64,000 nt of DNA from Actinomycetota bacterium (GCA_029978335.1 JAPOJQ010000002.1:84943-148942); one strand, 5' to 3'; positions 9,504 to 19,137 are shown, numbered from the stretch's first letter. Notes: generated from the letters alone by a model not told the origin. Made by a program: numbers and translations.

Positions 9504-10481
9504 TCAGCTCAACCGGTCGGCAATGGCGGTGTAGAGCGGGATGCCAAGTGCGAGGTTGAACGGAAACGTGACCCCGAGCGCAATGCCAAGCGACAGCCCA
9601 GGGTCGGCATCGGGAAGAGCTGTCCGAACCGCGGCTGGCGCAGCGATGTAGCTCGCGCTGGCCGCCATGGCGCCGAGCACCGCAGCGCCGCCAATCGAGA
9701 GGCTGACCAGCGAGCCGGCAACGACGGCGACCGAGCCGAATACGACTGGCAGAACGATCCCAGCTGCAATCACCGCTGGTCGAATCGATCGTGACGCACG
9801 CAGTCGCGCGGCGGCGGTCGCGCCCATGTCAAGCAAGAAGAGGACGAGAATCCCGGTGAACAGATCGACAAAGAATGGCTCGACACGAGCAAAAGAGGCA
9901 TCCGATGCCACCGCACCAATGACCAGTCCGCCAACGAGGAGCAACACACTCCTCCCCGCCATCACTTCGTGCAAGGTGGAGCGCCAGCTTGCTCCCGCCC
10001 GTCGCCCGACAAGGAGGAGCGCGACGATGATGCCCGGGATTTCGAGCAGGGCAACGAGCGATGCCATGAAGCCTTCAACCCCAAAGCCTGCCTCGGTGGC
10101 AAAGACGTCGGCAGCGGTAAAGGTCACTACCGACACCGAGCCGAAGTGGGCGGCGAATGAACCGGCGTTGCTCGTGTCAAGACGGAGCAGGCGCCGGGCA
10201 ACAGCGAAGGTCACGATCGGCGTACTGATGCCAATGACGAGCGTCACGAGGGCTGGGCCAGCGAGTTGATCAAGCCCCGCCGAGCGAAGTGCAACTCCGC
10301 CTTTCAATCCGATGGCAAGCAGCAGGTACGACGCAAGCCACGTGTGGATTGGGTCGGGCAGTCGGAGGTCGCTGCGCATCACTACAGCGAGTGCCCCGAG
10401 GGCGAAGGCGAGCACCGGCGGGCTGGTGAGATTGGTCAGCGCAAGTTCAAGTCCGTTCACAAGTTCGACAATATACGACAT
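9504..10481 (-). CDS. sbtA: SbtA-type sodium-dependent bicarbonate transporter
   Basis: 325 residues with about ten hydrophobic segments and the two inverted repeats of the SbtA family. GSVSVVTFTAADVF in the first half and SASYIAAPAAVRTALPDADPGLSLGIALGVTFPFNL in the second match the conserved Na+/HCO3- site and the signature GVTFPFNL end. In cyanobacteria SbtA takes up bicarbonate with Na+ and is controlled by the PII-like SbtB; no SbtB, carbonic anhydrase or carboxysome gene is visible here. ATG 10481 lies inside the palindromic operator 10469-10496, so mRNA is either leaderless or initiated at the internal GTG 10460. Divergent from a winged-helix regulator. Confidence 0.88.
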   Translation of the reverse strand: MSYIVELVNGLELALTNLTSPPVLAFALGALAVVMRSDLRLPDPIHTWLASYLLLAIGLKGGVALRSAGLDQLAGPALVTLVIGISTPIVTFAVARRLLRLDTSNAGSFAAHFGSVSVVTFTAADVFATEAGFGVEGFMASLVALLEIPGIIVALLLVGRRAGASWRSTLHEVMAGRSVLLLVGGLVIGAVASDASFARVEPFFVDLFTGILVLFLLDMGATAAARLRASRSIRPAVIAAGIVLPVVFGSVAVVAGSLVSLSIGGAAVLGAMAASASYIAAPAAVRTALPDADPGLSLGIALGVTFPFNLALGIPLYTAIADRLS

Positions 10482-10496
10482 ATTTGTCGTGTATTG
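10469..10496. promoter_or_regulatory. near-perfect palindromic operator between sbtA and its divergent regulator
   Basis: CAATATACGACA, then TATT, then TGTCGTGTATTG: two 12-bp arms matching at 11 positions with a 4-bp spacer. It is AT-rich in a GC-rich genome, covers the sbtA start codon, and sits about 36 bp upstream of the ATG of the winged-helix gene at 10532. A further TTGTCGT half site follows near 10498. Typical of autoregulatory binding by a dimeric winged-helix repressor. Confidence 0.7.
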
Positions 10497-10531
10497 CTTG
10501 TCGTGCTACCGACGTCGTAATATTCCGGTCG

Positions 10532-10861
10532 ATGACATCCAACGCCCACACCACTCGCGCCGACTCAGCACCGGGTATTGGCTGGACCTTCCTCACCAAC
10601 CACGCACACATCCTGCTCGCCATTTCCGCTGAACCCGACCTGCGCATCCGCGACGTCGCAGAACGCGTGGGTATCACCGAACGGGCCGCCCAGCGCATCG
10701 TCGCTGACCTCGTGGAATCCGGCTACATCGAGGCGCGCCGCGAAGGCCGCCGCAACCACTACAGCATCCACCCCGAACAACCGCTCCGCCACCCGGCCGA
10801 ACAACACCATCAAATCGGTGAGCTCCTCACGGTGCTCGCACATCGCCGACACGGCGAATGA
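10532..10861 (+). CDS. winged-helix (MarR/ArsR-like) transcriptional regulator
   Basis: 109 residues. A winged-helix fold is clear: TNHAHILLAISAEPDLRIRDVAERVGITERAAQRIVADLVESGYIEARREGRRNHYSIHPEQPLRHPAEQH, with recognition helix ERAAQRIVADL and wing RREGRRNHY. No metal-binding Cys or effector domain is visible. ATG 10532 is preferred to the upstream TTG/ATG candidates because the HTH is close behind it and the upstream stretch carries the operator. Divergent from sbtA across the palindrome, so the likely job is control of bicarbonate uptake and of itself (inference). Confidence 0.82.
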   Translation: MTSNAHTTRADSAPGIGWTFLTNHAHILLAISAEPDLRIRDVAERVGITERAAQRIVADLVESGYIEARREGRRNHYSIHPEQPLRHPAEQHHQIGELLTVLAHRRHGE

Positions 10862-10869
10862 GGACGACC

Positions 10870-11250
10870 TCAGCGAACCGCGAGCAGGTCAACCACAAAC
10901 ACGAGCGTCTCACCCGGGGCAATCACGCCGCCAGCACCACGATCCCCATAACCCAAGTGCGGCGGAATCGTGAGGCGACGCCGACCGCCGACACGCATAC
11001 CTGACACGCCTTGGTCCCAACCTGCAATGACGTGACCTGCGCCAAGCGGAAAATCAAAGGGCATCCCGCGATTCCACGACGCATCAAACTCCGCACCGGT
11101 GCTCCACGAGACGCCGGCGTAATGCACGACGACCGTCGCACCTGGCATCGCCGGGTCACCGTCGCCGACAACCTCATCGACGATGCCGAGATCGGTAGGC
11201 GGATCACCCTCAGGGATCTCGATCACTGGTCGGGAACGATCGTTTGACAT
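10870..11250 (-). CDS. FKBP-type peptidyl-prolyl cis-trans isomerase (cytoplasmic)
   Basis: 126 residues, a single FKBP domain after a short N-terminal extension (EIPEGDPPTDL). Conserved positions: VVHYAGV, FDASWNRG, FPLGAGHVIAGWDQGVSGMRVGGRRRLTIPPHLGYGDRGAGGVIAPGETLVFVVDLL, including the active-site Trp and Tyr. No signal peptide, so cytoplasmic proline isomerase or folding chaperone. Convergent with the regulator gene; the stops are 8 bp apart. A second, exported FKBP protein lies at 52066. Confidence 0.93.
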   Translation of the reverse strand: MSNDRSRPVIEIPEGDPPTDLGIVDEVVGDGDPAMPGATVVVHYAGVSWSTGAEFDASWNRGMPFDFPLGAGHVIAGWDQGVSGMRVGGRRRLTIPPHLGYGDRGAGGVIAPGETLVFVVDLLAVR

Positions 11251-11259
11251 TCGGCCACC

Positions 11260-12726
11260 TTAGCGAGCGGCCGCCGAACCCAACTCGGCACGCACGCGAC
11301 TCGCCGAGCGAGCGACCAGCACAGCAACAGCAACGATCACCACACCCGAAGCAGCGATCAACAACGGCGCCCGATCCTCACCAGGGAAGAAATGAGCAAT
11401 CGACCACGGCACATACACCAACAAGCCAACAGAACCAACGAGCAACAGCAGAACACGGCCCGGCATCGTGCCAAGCACCACCGCACCGAGTGCAGTGGCA
11501 AGTCCCGCCATGGTGGCAAATGCTGTCGAGTCGCCCGCGGTGACCGCCGGGCCGACGATCAGGCCAAGTCCACCAACTGCTCCGATCAACAACGAGTAGC
11601 GAAGGTGTAACCGGTCGACGAGCACCAACAAGACTGCACCCGAACACCACAACACCGATCCGGTGGCTAATGCTGCATCATCAGCGAAGTGCACCGTCGC
11701 CATTGGCACCGCCTGCAACATGGCAACTGCGCCAACGATGACCAAACCGGTTGGCCCTGCACCACGCAGACGATCTGCCAGACCGACCGCGTCAATGTGA
11801 TCACCTCGTCGATGGGCGACGAGGGCGCCGGTCACCACACACGCCGATGCCGACACGACCAACAGGATCGAACCGGCACCCATCCATTCATCGGTCGCCA
11901 TACCCGCGCCGGCAACGCTGATGATCGCCCCGACTGGCAGCGCCACCGCCTCGGACGGGACCGCCAGCGACAGTCCTGCGACGATGACCATCACGCCGAA
12001 CACTGCCACCAGCAATCCCGACGGACCATTGCTCCACCACTGTGTGGCAGCGCACCCAATAGCAACCGCGGCACCGCCCAACATGGTCGCCTGCTGCACC
12101 GGGCGCTCGCGCAACGCCCACAAGCCGGCACTGACCACCGTCACCGCTATGGCCACGCCGAGTGCGACCTGGGACTCCTGCCGTGCGGCATCACGTCCCA
12201 TCAGGTCGTACACGATGACCCCACCCGCAACGCCAGCTGCGGCCGTGGCGACGGCCCACAAAAACCAACGCAAGCGCAGTAAGGCCGCTTCACCAGTACC
12301 TGGCACCAAGGCCCCCGCCGTCGTCGTGAGCACCAGTCCCACGAGCGCCACTGCCAACCTCATCCCGCCTGCCATGTCCTGCCAGTAGCGGGCAACCAGC
12401 ATGACAAGCCCGACGATGCCGAGAATGCCGCCCAAATAGCCAAGTGCTTCGGCCACTATGGGGACTCGTCTCGATGGACGTTCCGCGTGGGCGGTGACAA
12501 CAGCCATCTTGTTGGCTTCAAACGCCGAAATCGCCGCCGCCTGATCTGGTGTAATTAACCCCGCGCTCATCCACTCCTCAACGCTCGGCATGGTGACGGT
12601 CGGGGCGCTGGGGCTCGGCCCCTGCGCTGTCGAAAGCACACCGCCGCTAGGTTGACGAGATCGTCGTCGTGAGACGGCAAACAACACCGCACCGATAACC
12701 AACAGAGGGATCAATCCCTGGAACAT
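11260..12726 (-). CDS. DUF2157-like polytopic membrane protein
   Basis: 488 residues. One N-terminal transmembrane helix (LIPLLVIGAVLFAV), a soluble stretch with the short helical motif VEEWMSAGLITPDQAAAISAFE (as in DUF2157 proteins, which precede the membrane part), then about twelve to fourteen hydrophobic segments from residue 90 to the end. Probably an integral membrane protein of unknown function; no catalytic or transport motif was recognised. Located 9 bp downstream of the FKBP gene's start on the same strand. Confidence 0.7.
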   Translation of the reverse strand: MFQGLIPLLVIGAVLFAVSRRRSRQPSGGVLSTAQGPSPSAPTVTMPSVEEWMSAGLITPDQAAAISAFEANKMAVVTAHAERPSRRVPIVAEALGYLGGILGIVGLVMLVARYWQDMAGGMRLAVALVGLVLTTTAGALVPGTGEAALLRLRWFLWAVATAAAGVAGGVIVYDLMGRDAARQESQVALGVAIAVTVVSAGLWALRERPVQQATMLGGAAVAIGCAATQWWSNGPSGLLVAVFGVMVIVAGLSLAVPSEAVALPVGAIISVAGAGMATDEWMGAGSILLVVSASACVVTGALVAHRRGDHIDAVGLADRLRGAGPTGLVIVGAVAMLQAVPMATVHFADDAALATGSVLWCSGAVLLVLVDRLHLRYSLLIGAVGGLGLIVGPAVTAGDSTAFATMAGLATALGAVVLGTMPGRVLLLLVGSVGLLVYVPWSIAHFFPGEDRAPLLIAASGVVIVAVAVLVARSASRVRAELGSAAAR

Positions 12727-12793
12727 GCTGCCTCCTGAGGGTCAGCCTCGCACAAGGACATACCTCGCAGTAGTGACGTCGGTCCCGGTGTGA

Positions 12794-13570
12794 CTATCGC
12801 GGCCCTTGGCCGTCATCAACGCGAATCACGGTGCCCGTCACCGCATCGGACGCCGGCGAGCACAGGTAGAGCAATGTCGAGTCGAGTTGCGCCGGATCGC
12901 CAATCCGTCGCCGAGGGAAACGCTGCGAGATGTCACCCATTCGTTCGAGCATGCCGTCCATCATCTCGGACGAGAACGCACCCGGAGCGATGCAATTCAC
13001 GTTGATGCCAAAGCGGGCCCATTCGACTGCCAGCACTTCGCTCATCCGAGCAACGGCAGCCTTCGAGACCGAGTAGAGCGCTGCACCTTCACCCGAGTAA
13101 CTAAACGCTGCAACGCTCGCGATGTTCACAATGCGGCCAGGCCGATCAGCCGCCATCAGTCGCCTCGCCACTTCGCACGCGAGGATCCATGGACCACGAA
13201 CATTGGTGTCGAGCACCGAGTCAATGAGCTCCAGCGACATTCGGTGGGCACGTTGCGCATCGGGCACGCCGGCGTTGTTGACAGCAATCGTTACCGTCCC
13301 CACCGCCTCTTCAGCGGCTGCGACACCTGCGAGAATCGACTCCGCATCGGTCATATCCATCTCGATCGGATGCGCCGTTCCACCATCGGCCTCGATCACG
13401 CGTGCGATCTCGTCGAGGCGCTCACGACGGCGACCCGTTGGCACGACCACCGCCCCGGCGGCGGCCAACACTCGGGTGAATCGCCAACCAAGCCCCGACG
13501 TTCCACCAGTCACCAGTGCCACCTGGCCCGACAGATCATGAGCGATATGAGGAAGCGGATAGTCAGTCAT
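12794..13570 (-). CDS. short-chain dehydrogenase/reductase (SDR)
   Basis: 258 residues, classical SDR. Cofactor motif TGGTSGLG near residues 20-27, NNAG near 98-101, catalytic Ser (NIASVAAFSYSG) and YSVSK with the Tyr and Lys, and a C-terminal DDGQGP. TGRRR after beta2 suggests NADP(H). ATG 13570 follows an AAGGA ribosome-binding site at 7 bp; a GTG two codons earlier is less likely. Substrate unknown. Confidence 0.9.
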   Translation of the reverse strand: MTDYPLPHIAHDLSGQVALVTGGTSGLGWRFTRVLAAAGAVVVPTGRRRERLDEIARVIEADGGTAHPIEMDMTDAESILAGVAAAEEAVGTVTIAVNNAGVPDAQRAHRMSLELIDSVLDTNVRGPWILACEVARRLMAADRPGRIVNIASVAAFSYSGEGAALYSVSKAAVARMSEVLAVEWARFGINVNCIAPGAFSSEMMDGMLERMGDISQRFPRRRIGDPAQLDSTLLYLCSPASDAVTGTVIRVDDGQGPR

Positions 13571-13684
13571 CGCCACATCCTTGCGGGTCAGACCGCCGTC
13601 GTTACGCCCGGAGCGCTCGACACGTCACATCCGCCAGGCCCCAAGGTCACGATCACGCCGACAGCGAGGCGTGTCAGACAGTGA

Positions 13685-14458
13685 TCAGAGAATCTGCGAG
13701 AGGAACAGCTTGGTGCGTTCCTCTTTGGGATTGGTGAAGAAGTGCTCGGGTGTGCCGACTTCGACCACATCGCCCGACTCCATGAACACCAACCGGTCGG
13801 CCACTTCACGGGCGAATCCCATCTCGTGCGTGACCACCATCATCGTCATGCCACCGCGCGCGAGGTCCTTCATGACGTCGAGCACCTCAGCGATCATCTC
13901 AGGATCGAGCGCCGAGGTTGGCTCATCGAACAACATGATCTTTGGCTCCATGGCGAGCGAGCGAGCAATCGCAACACGTTGTTGCTGGCCACCTGACAAT
14001 TGACCAGGGAACTTCGCCGCCTGCTCTGGAATACCTACGCGCTCCAAGAGTTCCATCGCCGTGCGTTCCGCCTCAGCCTTGGCCTTCTTGCGAACCCAAA
14101 TCGGCGCCAACGTGATGTTGTCGAGCACCGTGAGGTGCGGAAAGAGATTGAACTGCTGGAACACCATGCCCACTTCAGAGCGGATCTTCTCAATGTTGCG
14201 GGTGTCGTTGGTCAGTTCCACGCCGTCGACGACGATGTCGCCCTCTTGATGAACCTCGAGGCGGTTAATACAGCGGATCAAGGTCGACTTTCCCGAGCCC
14301 GAAGGCCCAAGTACCACCATGACCTCACGGTCCTTCACCGTCACGTCGACGCCGCGCAACGCCTGGAAATCACCGAACCACTTCTTTACCCCGCGACACA
14401 CGATCATGTCGCGCCGGGCGGCAAGGTCATCGGTCAATGCTTGATCGGCGATGCTCAT
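13685..14458 (-). CDS. aapP: amino-acid ABC transporter ATP-binding protein (AapP/GlnQ type)
   Basis: 257 residues. Walker [11 protein letters not shown]-loop in [17 protein letters not shown], signature LSGGQQQR, Walker [15 protein letters not shown], and H-loop VVTHEMGFA, in the arrangement of polar amino-acid importers. Hydrolyses ATP to drive the two permeases encoded just upstream. ATG 14458 is fixed by a GGAGGA ribosome-binding site 6 bp before it; a longer open frame upstream overlaps the aapM gene's end and is not coding. Last gene of the minus-strand aapJQMP operon. Confidence 0.94.
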   Translation of the reverse strand: MSIADQALTDDLAARRDMIVCRGVKKWFGDFQALRGVDVTVKDREVMVVLGPSGSGKSTLIRCINRLEVHQEGDIVVDGVELTNDTRNIEKIRSEVGMVFQQFNLFPHLTVLDNITLAPIWVRKKAKAEAERTAMELLERVGIPEQAAKFPGQLSGGQQQRVAIARSLAMEPKIMLFDEPTSALDPEMIAEVLDVMKDLARGGMTMMVVTHEMGFAREVADRLVFMESGDVVEVGTPEHFFTNPKEERTKLFLSQIL

Positions 14459-14492
14459 TTCAGATCCTCCGTGGAATGTGACACCTGGTTCA

Positions 14493-16304
14493 TCAACGCG
14501 CCTGACCAGCCTGTAGTCGGGCCTCCAGCCGCTGCGACGACTTCGACATCGTGTACGCAACAACGAAGTAGACGAGGCTGATGAACAACAATCCCGGCCG
14601 CTTCTGACCGAGGAAATCGGGCTGGTTTGGAATGGTCGAGTTCGCGATACGCAAGAGGTCGAAGCCACCGACGATCGCAATGAGCGACGTCTCTTTGAAG
14701 GTGGCAATGGCCTGACCCACGAGGTTCGGGATCGAGACGCGCAACGCTTGCGGCAACACGATCAAGGTGGTGCGCTGCACGGTGGTCAACCCCAGCGCGT
14801 CCGCTGCCTCATATTGACCACGCCTGACGCTTTGCAAACCACCTCGAATGTTCTCCGCCATATACGCAGCTGAGAACACCGTGTAGCCAGCAAAGACCGC
14901 CGCCAAGTCGCTGATGCCCATGCCGCGAGGAAGGAAGAGCGGCAGCATGATCGAGAAGAAGAAGAGCACGGTGATCAACGGCACACCTCGGATCACTTCG
15001 ATGTAGGTGGTCGACATCACACGAAAGATCGGCATCTTCGATGTACGCGCCAGCGACAACAGCACACCAAGGGGGAACGATACGAGCATCACGTAATACG
15101 CGATGCCTACGGTCAGCACCAAGCCGCCAAGGAACGGCGGAGCCGAAATTTCGAGGGTTGACGGGGTGTTGATGCCGGTGATCAGCCAGTGCAACACCAC
15201 CATGAAGCCAACCCAGGCGCCAGCAAACCGCACACGGGCCGAACGCTCCCCAGCAAAGGTCGGAACCAGCAGCACCGCTAGCGCAATCAACAAAAACGAG
15301 ATGCGGGCCTTCTGCAACATCGGGTACCAGCCAAAGAACGCAGCAACCCAGTGGAAGAGCGCGAGGGCAAGCAGCAGGGCACCAACCACTCGGGCGAGAT
15401 CATCACGACCAGGACGTCCAAGCGCATAGAGCAACGCTCCTCCGCCCAGCGCGAACGCTGCAGCCATTGGCACGTCGGTTGACCACACGTGGGCCCAATC
15501 AAACGACGGATCACGCAGCACCAAAAAGATGATGAATGCGGGTCCGATGACCCAGAACGCCACGATCGATCGCCGGATGACACTGCCAACCGACACGCCA
15601 AGTCGACGACCGAGGATCTGTGCGAAGAACACCAACAGCAGCACAATGGTCCAGGGCACTTTCGTCGACGAGGCCACCGTCACGCCTGGCACCGCATAAC
15701 GCTCGCCTTCGGCGACGCCGTAGCTTCCAAAGGGCACGAGCCACACGACTGCAAGCACCAGTCCCACCATCACGCCGAGCGCCGCAGTAAAACTCACACG
15801 ACGATCGCTCGACTTCGGCACAGCCCGCATGACCACACCGCCGATCACGATGGCAACGACGCCGATCACGATCATCGCCATCGCAATCGCGTCTGGTGTC
15901 GAACTCGGCAACAGCAATCGAACGACGAGAGCAAACACCCCAGTGCTGATCAGCGTTCGCGCTGAACGCCGCACCGAGAAACCTGGATCGATGCCCCATG
16001 CGCCCAGGCTGAGGCCCAACATCAAAAAGATCGCTGCGGCCGCGACCCAGATCCGGACGAACTGCTCCGTCGGGTAGTTGTACGACATGAGCAGGCGAAG
16101 GTTGGTGGCGACCGACGACCAATCAGCATCTTCGGAGAACACCTGACCCAGAATCCACCGCAGTAGACCCAACACGATCGCCGAGAAGACGACGGTCTGA
16201 ATGGTGTTCGATACGGACGAGAACAGGTTGTCTCGAATCCATCGACCGGCCGTATGTGATGGTTCCTCGGGACGGGTCTCGATCGGTGCGGTGATCTCTG
16301 ACAT
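14493..16304 (-). CDS. aapM: amino-acid ABC transporter permease (AapM/HisM type) with long N-terminal membrane extension
   Basis: 603 residues. The C-terminal 210 carry the His/Glu/Gln/Arg permease domain, with the EAA loop [30 protein letters not shown] that docks on the ATPase, and [16 protein letters not shown]. The N-terminal 390 residues contain about ten further hydrophobic segments, clearly more than the usual AapM (about 380 residues in total). Forms the channel with AapQ in the cytoplasmic membrane. ATG 16304 begins one base after the aapQ stop (TGA-G-ATG). The extension's role is unknown. Confidence 0.9.
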   Translation of the reverse strand: MSEITAPIETRPEEPSHTAGRWIRDNLFSSVSNTIQTVVFSAIVLGLLRWILGQVFSEDADWSSVATNLRLLMSYNYPTEQFVRIWVAAAAIFLMLGLSLGAWGIDPGFSVRRSARTLISTGVFALVVRLLLPSSTPDAIAMAMIVIGVVAIVIGGVVMRAVPKSSDRRVSFTAALGVMVGLVLAVVWLVPFGSYGVAEGERYAVPGVTVASSTKVPWTIVLLLVFFAQILGRRLGVSVGSVIRRSIVAFWVIGPAFIIFLVLRDPSFDWAHVWSTDVPMAAAFALGGGALLYALGRPGRDDLARVVGALLLALALFHWVAAFFGWYPMLQKARISFLLIALAVLLVPTFAGERSARVRFAGAWVGFMVVLHWLITGINTPSTLEISAPPFLGGLVLTVGIAYYVMLVSFPLGVLLSLARTSKMPIFRVMSTTYIEVIRGVPLITVLFFFSIMLPLFLPRGMGISDLAAVFAGYTVFSAAYMAENIRGGLQSVRRGQYEAADALGLTTVQRTTLIVLPQALRVSIPNLVGQAIATFKETSLIAIVGGFDLLRIANSTIPNQPDFLGQKRPGLLFISLVYFVVAYTMSKSSQRLEARLQAGQAR

Positions 16305-16305
16305 C

Positions 16306-17853
16306 TCAGCGCTCCACAATCGCAAGTCGACGGTTCACGGAGTTGACAACGAGCGAAATCGTCAACGAACAGGCCAAGTAGAAGATCATGTAGATGCTGA
16401 AGACAGCAAGCGTCTGCGAGTTCTTGTTGTAGACGGTTTGACCAACTTGAACGATCTCGGAGAACCCGACGGCGATGCCGAGCGAGGTGTTCTTGGTGAT
16501 GTTGAGGTACTGGTTGCCGAGTGGCGGCATGATCACCCGGAAGGCCTGCGGCAAGACGACCTTGCGCAACGCCTGCGAACGGTTCAACCCAAGCGCTGCC
16601 GCTGCCTCTGACTGTCCGGCCGGTACTGCGAGGATGCCGCCACGGACGATTTCGGCAATGAAACTCGAGGTGTAGAACACGAGACCGAGGAACAACGCCG
16701 CATAGAACACCGTGAGCGTGAGTCCCGTGTCGCCGTAGTTCACGAAGCGCCCCTCCGACAAGGTCGGCCGCATCGCGTCAAAGGGCATGGCCCCGCGCCC
16801 GTCGCCAAACTTGTCGCCGAGAACTCCCCAGAAGTCGCTACCCGAGTTCACCATCCAACTTGAGAGTCCTGGCCAACCGCGCCAGAGCACCCAGACCCCG
16901 ATCAGCGAGGCGACACCGGCGAACACCATCCTGAACCAGTCATCGTCGATGAGTTTCGCCATGCCCGCTGGGGTACGACGCGAATTGAGGAACCGCTTGA
17001 TCCACGCAACAGCAGCACCGATTGCGACGACGCTCAGCAACGTCTGCATCAGGCCTTGGGGAATCGCTCCCCACCCGTCGGAGATCGCGTCAAAGATCGG
17101 GCCGAGGAATCCCATCACAGGATTCGCGATCCACGAGACAACCACCGCAACGACGAAGAGCCCAAACGTCTTGAGCCCGACCCGCTGGTCGCCACCTTCG
17201 CGTTCTTGGCGACGCCGCCAAGAACGGCTGATGAAACGGATCCCGATCGACAACACGATGAGGAGCGAAACGAATTGATAGAAGCCGTCGGCGAGGAACA
17301 CCCTGGGCAAAGAGATGCCCTTCTGCGAAATGATGATCCACCCTGGGATTGGACCGGTATCGGCGGTCAACTTTCCGAGTGAGCCGAGGATGGCCAACCA
17401 GAGAATGATCTGGACGAGCACCGGAATATTGCGCAATGTCTCCACGTACACCGAGGAGAAGCGACGTGCGACGTAGTTCTTCGAGAGCCGAGAGATCCCG
17501 ACGATCACACCGATGATCGTGGCGAAGATGATGCCGAGAGCAGCGATCCGCAAGGTATTCACCATGCCAACCCACAGGGCTCGGCTCATGGTGAGTCGCC
17601 GCTCGGGCGAGTCGACGGTTTGGATTCCTTCGGCGAGCTGGAAGTTGGCCGGATCGTCAAGCCAGTCGTAACCGACCGGAATGCCCTTGGCCGAGAGATT
17701 GGTGCGTGCCTCAGCGATGAGGAACCAGAACACCCCGAGCACTGCGATGAGGACGGCGAATTGCACCGTCCATTTCAAGACTGCCGCGTTGCGCCAGATC
17801 GGGGGACGGCCCCCCAGCTGGATGACCGATGCGGCATTTGGGTTGTCGGTCAT
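16306..17853 (-). CDS. aapQ: amino-acid ABC transporter permease (AapQ type)
   Basis: 515 residues. N-terminal transmembrane helix (VQFAVLIAVLGVFWFLIAEA), then RALWVGMVNTLRIAALGIIFATIIGVIVGISRLS and YVETLRNIPVLVQIILW as in AapQ/GltJ permeases, a hydrophobic insert, and the EAA loop SEAAAALGLNRSQALRKVVLPQAFRVIMPPLGNQYLNITKNTSL. Partner of AapM. ATG 17853 is preceded by GAGG at a good distance; GTG 17862 overlaps that ribosome site. A strong hairpin separates it from aapJ, which likely lets the binding protein be made in excess. Confidence 0.92.
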   Translation of the reverse strand: MTDNPNAASVIQLGGRPPIWRNAAVLKWTVQFAVLIAVLGVFWFLIAEARTNLSAKGIPVGYDWLDDPANFQLAEGIQTVDSPERRLTMSRALWVGMVNTLRIAALGIIFATIIGVIVGISRLSKNYVARRFSSVYVETLRNIPVLVQIILWLAILGSLGKLTADTGPIPGWIIISQKGISLPRVFLADGFYQFVSLLIVLSIGIRFISRSWRRRQEREGGDQRVGLKTFGLFVVAVVVSWIANPVMGFLGPIFDAISDGWGAIPQGLMQTLLSVVAIGAAVAWIKRFLNSRRTPAGMAKLIDDDWFRMVFAGVASLIGVWVLWRGWPGLSSWMVNSGSDFWGVLGDKFGDGRGAMPFDAMRPTLSEGRFVNYGDTGLTLTVFYAALFLGLVFYTSSFIAEIVRGGILAVPAGQSEAAAALGLNRSQALRKVVLPQAFRVIMPPLGNQYLNITKNTSLGIAVGFSEIVQVGQTVYNKNSQTLAVFSIYMIFYLACSLTISLVVNSVNRRLAIVER

Positions 17854-17906
17854 TGCGGTCACCTCGGCGTAACCCCCGTAGTCGAGGACGGATAGATGGT
17901 GTGCAA

Positions 17907-17934
17907 CTGGCCGGGCCCCAAAGGGCCCGGCCAG
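17907..17934 (-). terminator. strong intra-operon hairpin between aapJ and aapQ
   Basis: CTGGCCGGGCCC and GGGCCCGGCCAG form a perfect 12-bp stem with a CAAA/TTTG tetraloop, 25 bp after the aapJ stop and 53 bp before the aapQ start. No U tract follows on the minus strand. It therefore more likely protects the 3' end of aapJ mRNA or partially terminates than acting as a full terminator, a common device for expressing binding protein above permease. Confidence 0.65.
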
Positions 17935-17958
17935 TCACCAGGTACGTCGTCGCTGAGA

Positions 17959-19131
17959 TCAGCGAGCGGGCGGGGCGTACATGAGGCCGCCGTCGCTCCA
18001 CAGAGCGTTGGCTGAGCCGTCGCGCACGAGGCCGACCGGCGTCAGGTTGGCGTCCCAGATTTCCTGGTAGTTGCCGACCTGGCTGATCACGTTGTAGAAG
18101 GCGTCGGCTGACAGACCCATGACGGACTGCAGTTCGCCTTCGCCGCCCATGAGGCGGGCCATTTCCGGACCGAAGTCGCCGGCGAGGGCGGCATCGACAT
18201 CAGCCGAGCCGACGCCGTTCTCATCGGCGATGAGCGTGGCGTAGACCGTCCAGTTGACCACGTCGGCCCACTGCGAGTCGTTCTGCGCGTACACGGGGCC
18301 GAGCGGCTCCTTGGAGATTGGCGTTGCGGGGAAGATCACCCACTCCTCACCTTCGGGCTGCTGAGCGGCCTTACGACCAACGAGACCCGAACCGTCGGTC
18401 GTGATCACGTCGCAGGTGCCAGCGATGAACGCTTCGGTCACCTGGTCGTAGTCCTCGAACGTGGTGAGGGTGATGCTCAGGCCAAGCAGGCTGGCCAACT
18501 CCGAGATGTTGGTCTCGGTCGTGGTGCCGGCGTTGGTGCACACGGTGGCGCCGTCGATCTCGTCGACTTCGCTCGCGGCGGTGAAACCGTCGCTGGCGCG
18601 GCCCATGAGCTGCTGGCCGTCGTAATACGTGGTCGGGCCGAAGTCCATGCCGACTTCGGTGTCACGGCTCTGAGTCCAGGTCGAGTTACGCATGAGCACG
18701 TCGACAGCACCGGTCTGCACGGCGGTGAAGCGCTCTGCAGCGGTCAATGCCGTGAACTCAACGGCCTCGGCGTCACCGAGAACTGCTGCGGCTACCGCAC
18801 GGCAGTAGTCGGCGTCGATGCCCTCCATGGAGCCATCGGCCTGGGTGTATGAGAAGGCAACGGCGGCGCCTGAGACGCCACAGTTGAGCGTGCCACGGGC
18901 CTGAATAGCGGCGAGGATGCCACCGTCCTGGGTCACCTCAACCTCGTCGGCTGGCTCGTCGGCGGCCGGCTCCTCAGCAGCTGGCTCGTCGGCGGGCTGC
19001 TCAGCGGCGGGCTCTTCAGCAGCAGGAGCATCAGCGGTGTCATCGCTGCCGCCACATGCGGCAAGGATGAGCGCCAACGCGGCCGCTGCACCGGCAGCGC
19101 GGCGCCGATTGCTGGTCCGAATTCGGGTCAT
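17959..19131 (-). CDS. aapJ: amino-acid ABC transporter substrate-binding lipoprotein (AapJ type)
   Basis: 390 residues. A basic N-terminus, a hydrophobic stretch and lipobox LAAC place it as a lipoprotein on the outer face of the membrane. A linker rich in Ala, Glu, Pro and Asp (repeats like AAEEP/ADEP) follows, then the type II periplasmic-binding fold: ILAAIQARGTLNCGVSG, GIDADYCRAVAAAVLGD, FTALTAAERFTAVQTGAVDVLMRNSTWT, as in general L-amino-acid binding proteins. ATG 19131 has an excellent AGGAGG ribosome site that lies in a hairpin. First gene of the operon. Confidence 0.93.
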   Translation of the reverse strand: MTRIRTSNRRRAAGAAAALALILAACGGSDDTADAPAAEEPAAEQPADEPAAEEPAADEPADEVEVTQDGGILAAIQARGTLNCGVSGAAVAFSYTQADGSMEGIDADYCRAVAAAVLGDAEAVEFTALTAAERFTAVQTGAVDVLMRNSTWTQSRDTEVGMDFGPTTYYDGQQLMGRASDGFTAASEVDEIDGATVCTNAGTTTETNISELASLLGLSITLTTFEDYDQVTEAFIAGTCDVITTDGSGLVGRKAAQQPEGEEWVIFPATPISKEPLGPVYAQNDSQWADVVNWTVYATLIADENGVGSADVDAALAGDFGPEMARLMGGEGELQSVMGLSADAFYNVISQVGNYQEIWDANLTPVGLVRDGSANALWSDGGLMYAPPAR

Positions 19132-19137
19132 GTAGTT

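Noticed and set aside
18917..19060. Short tandem DNA repeat inside aapJ
   Set aside because: It is just the codon-level repetition of the Ala/Glu/Pro/Asp linker behind the lipobox, common in actinobacterial lipoproteins, and not a separate repeat element.
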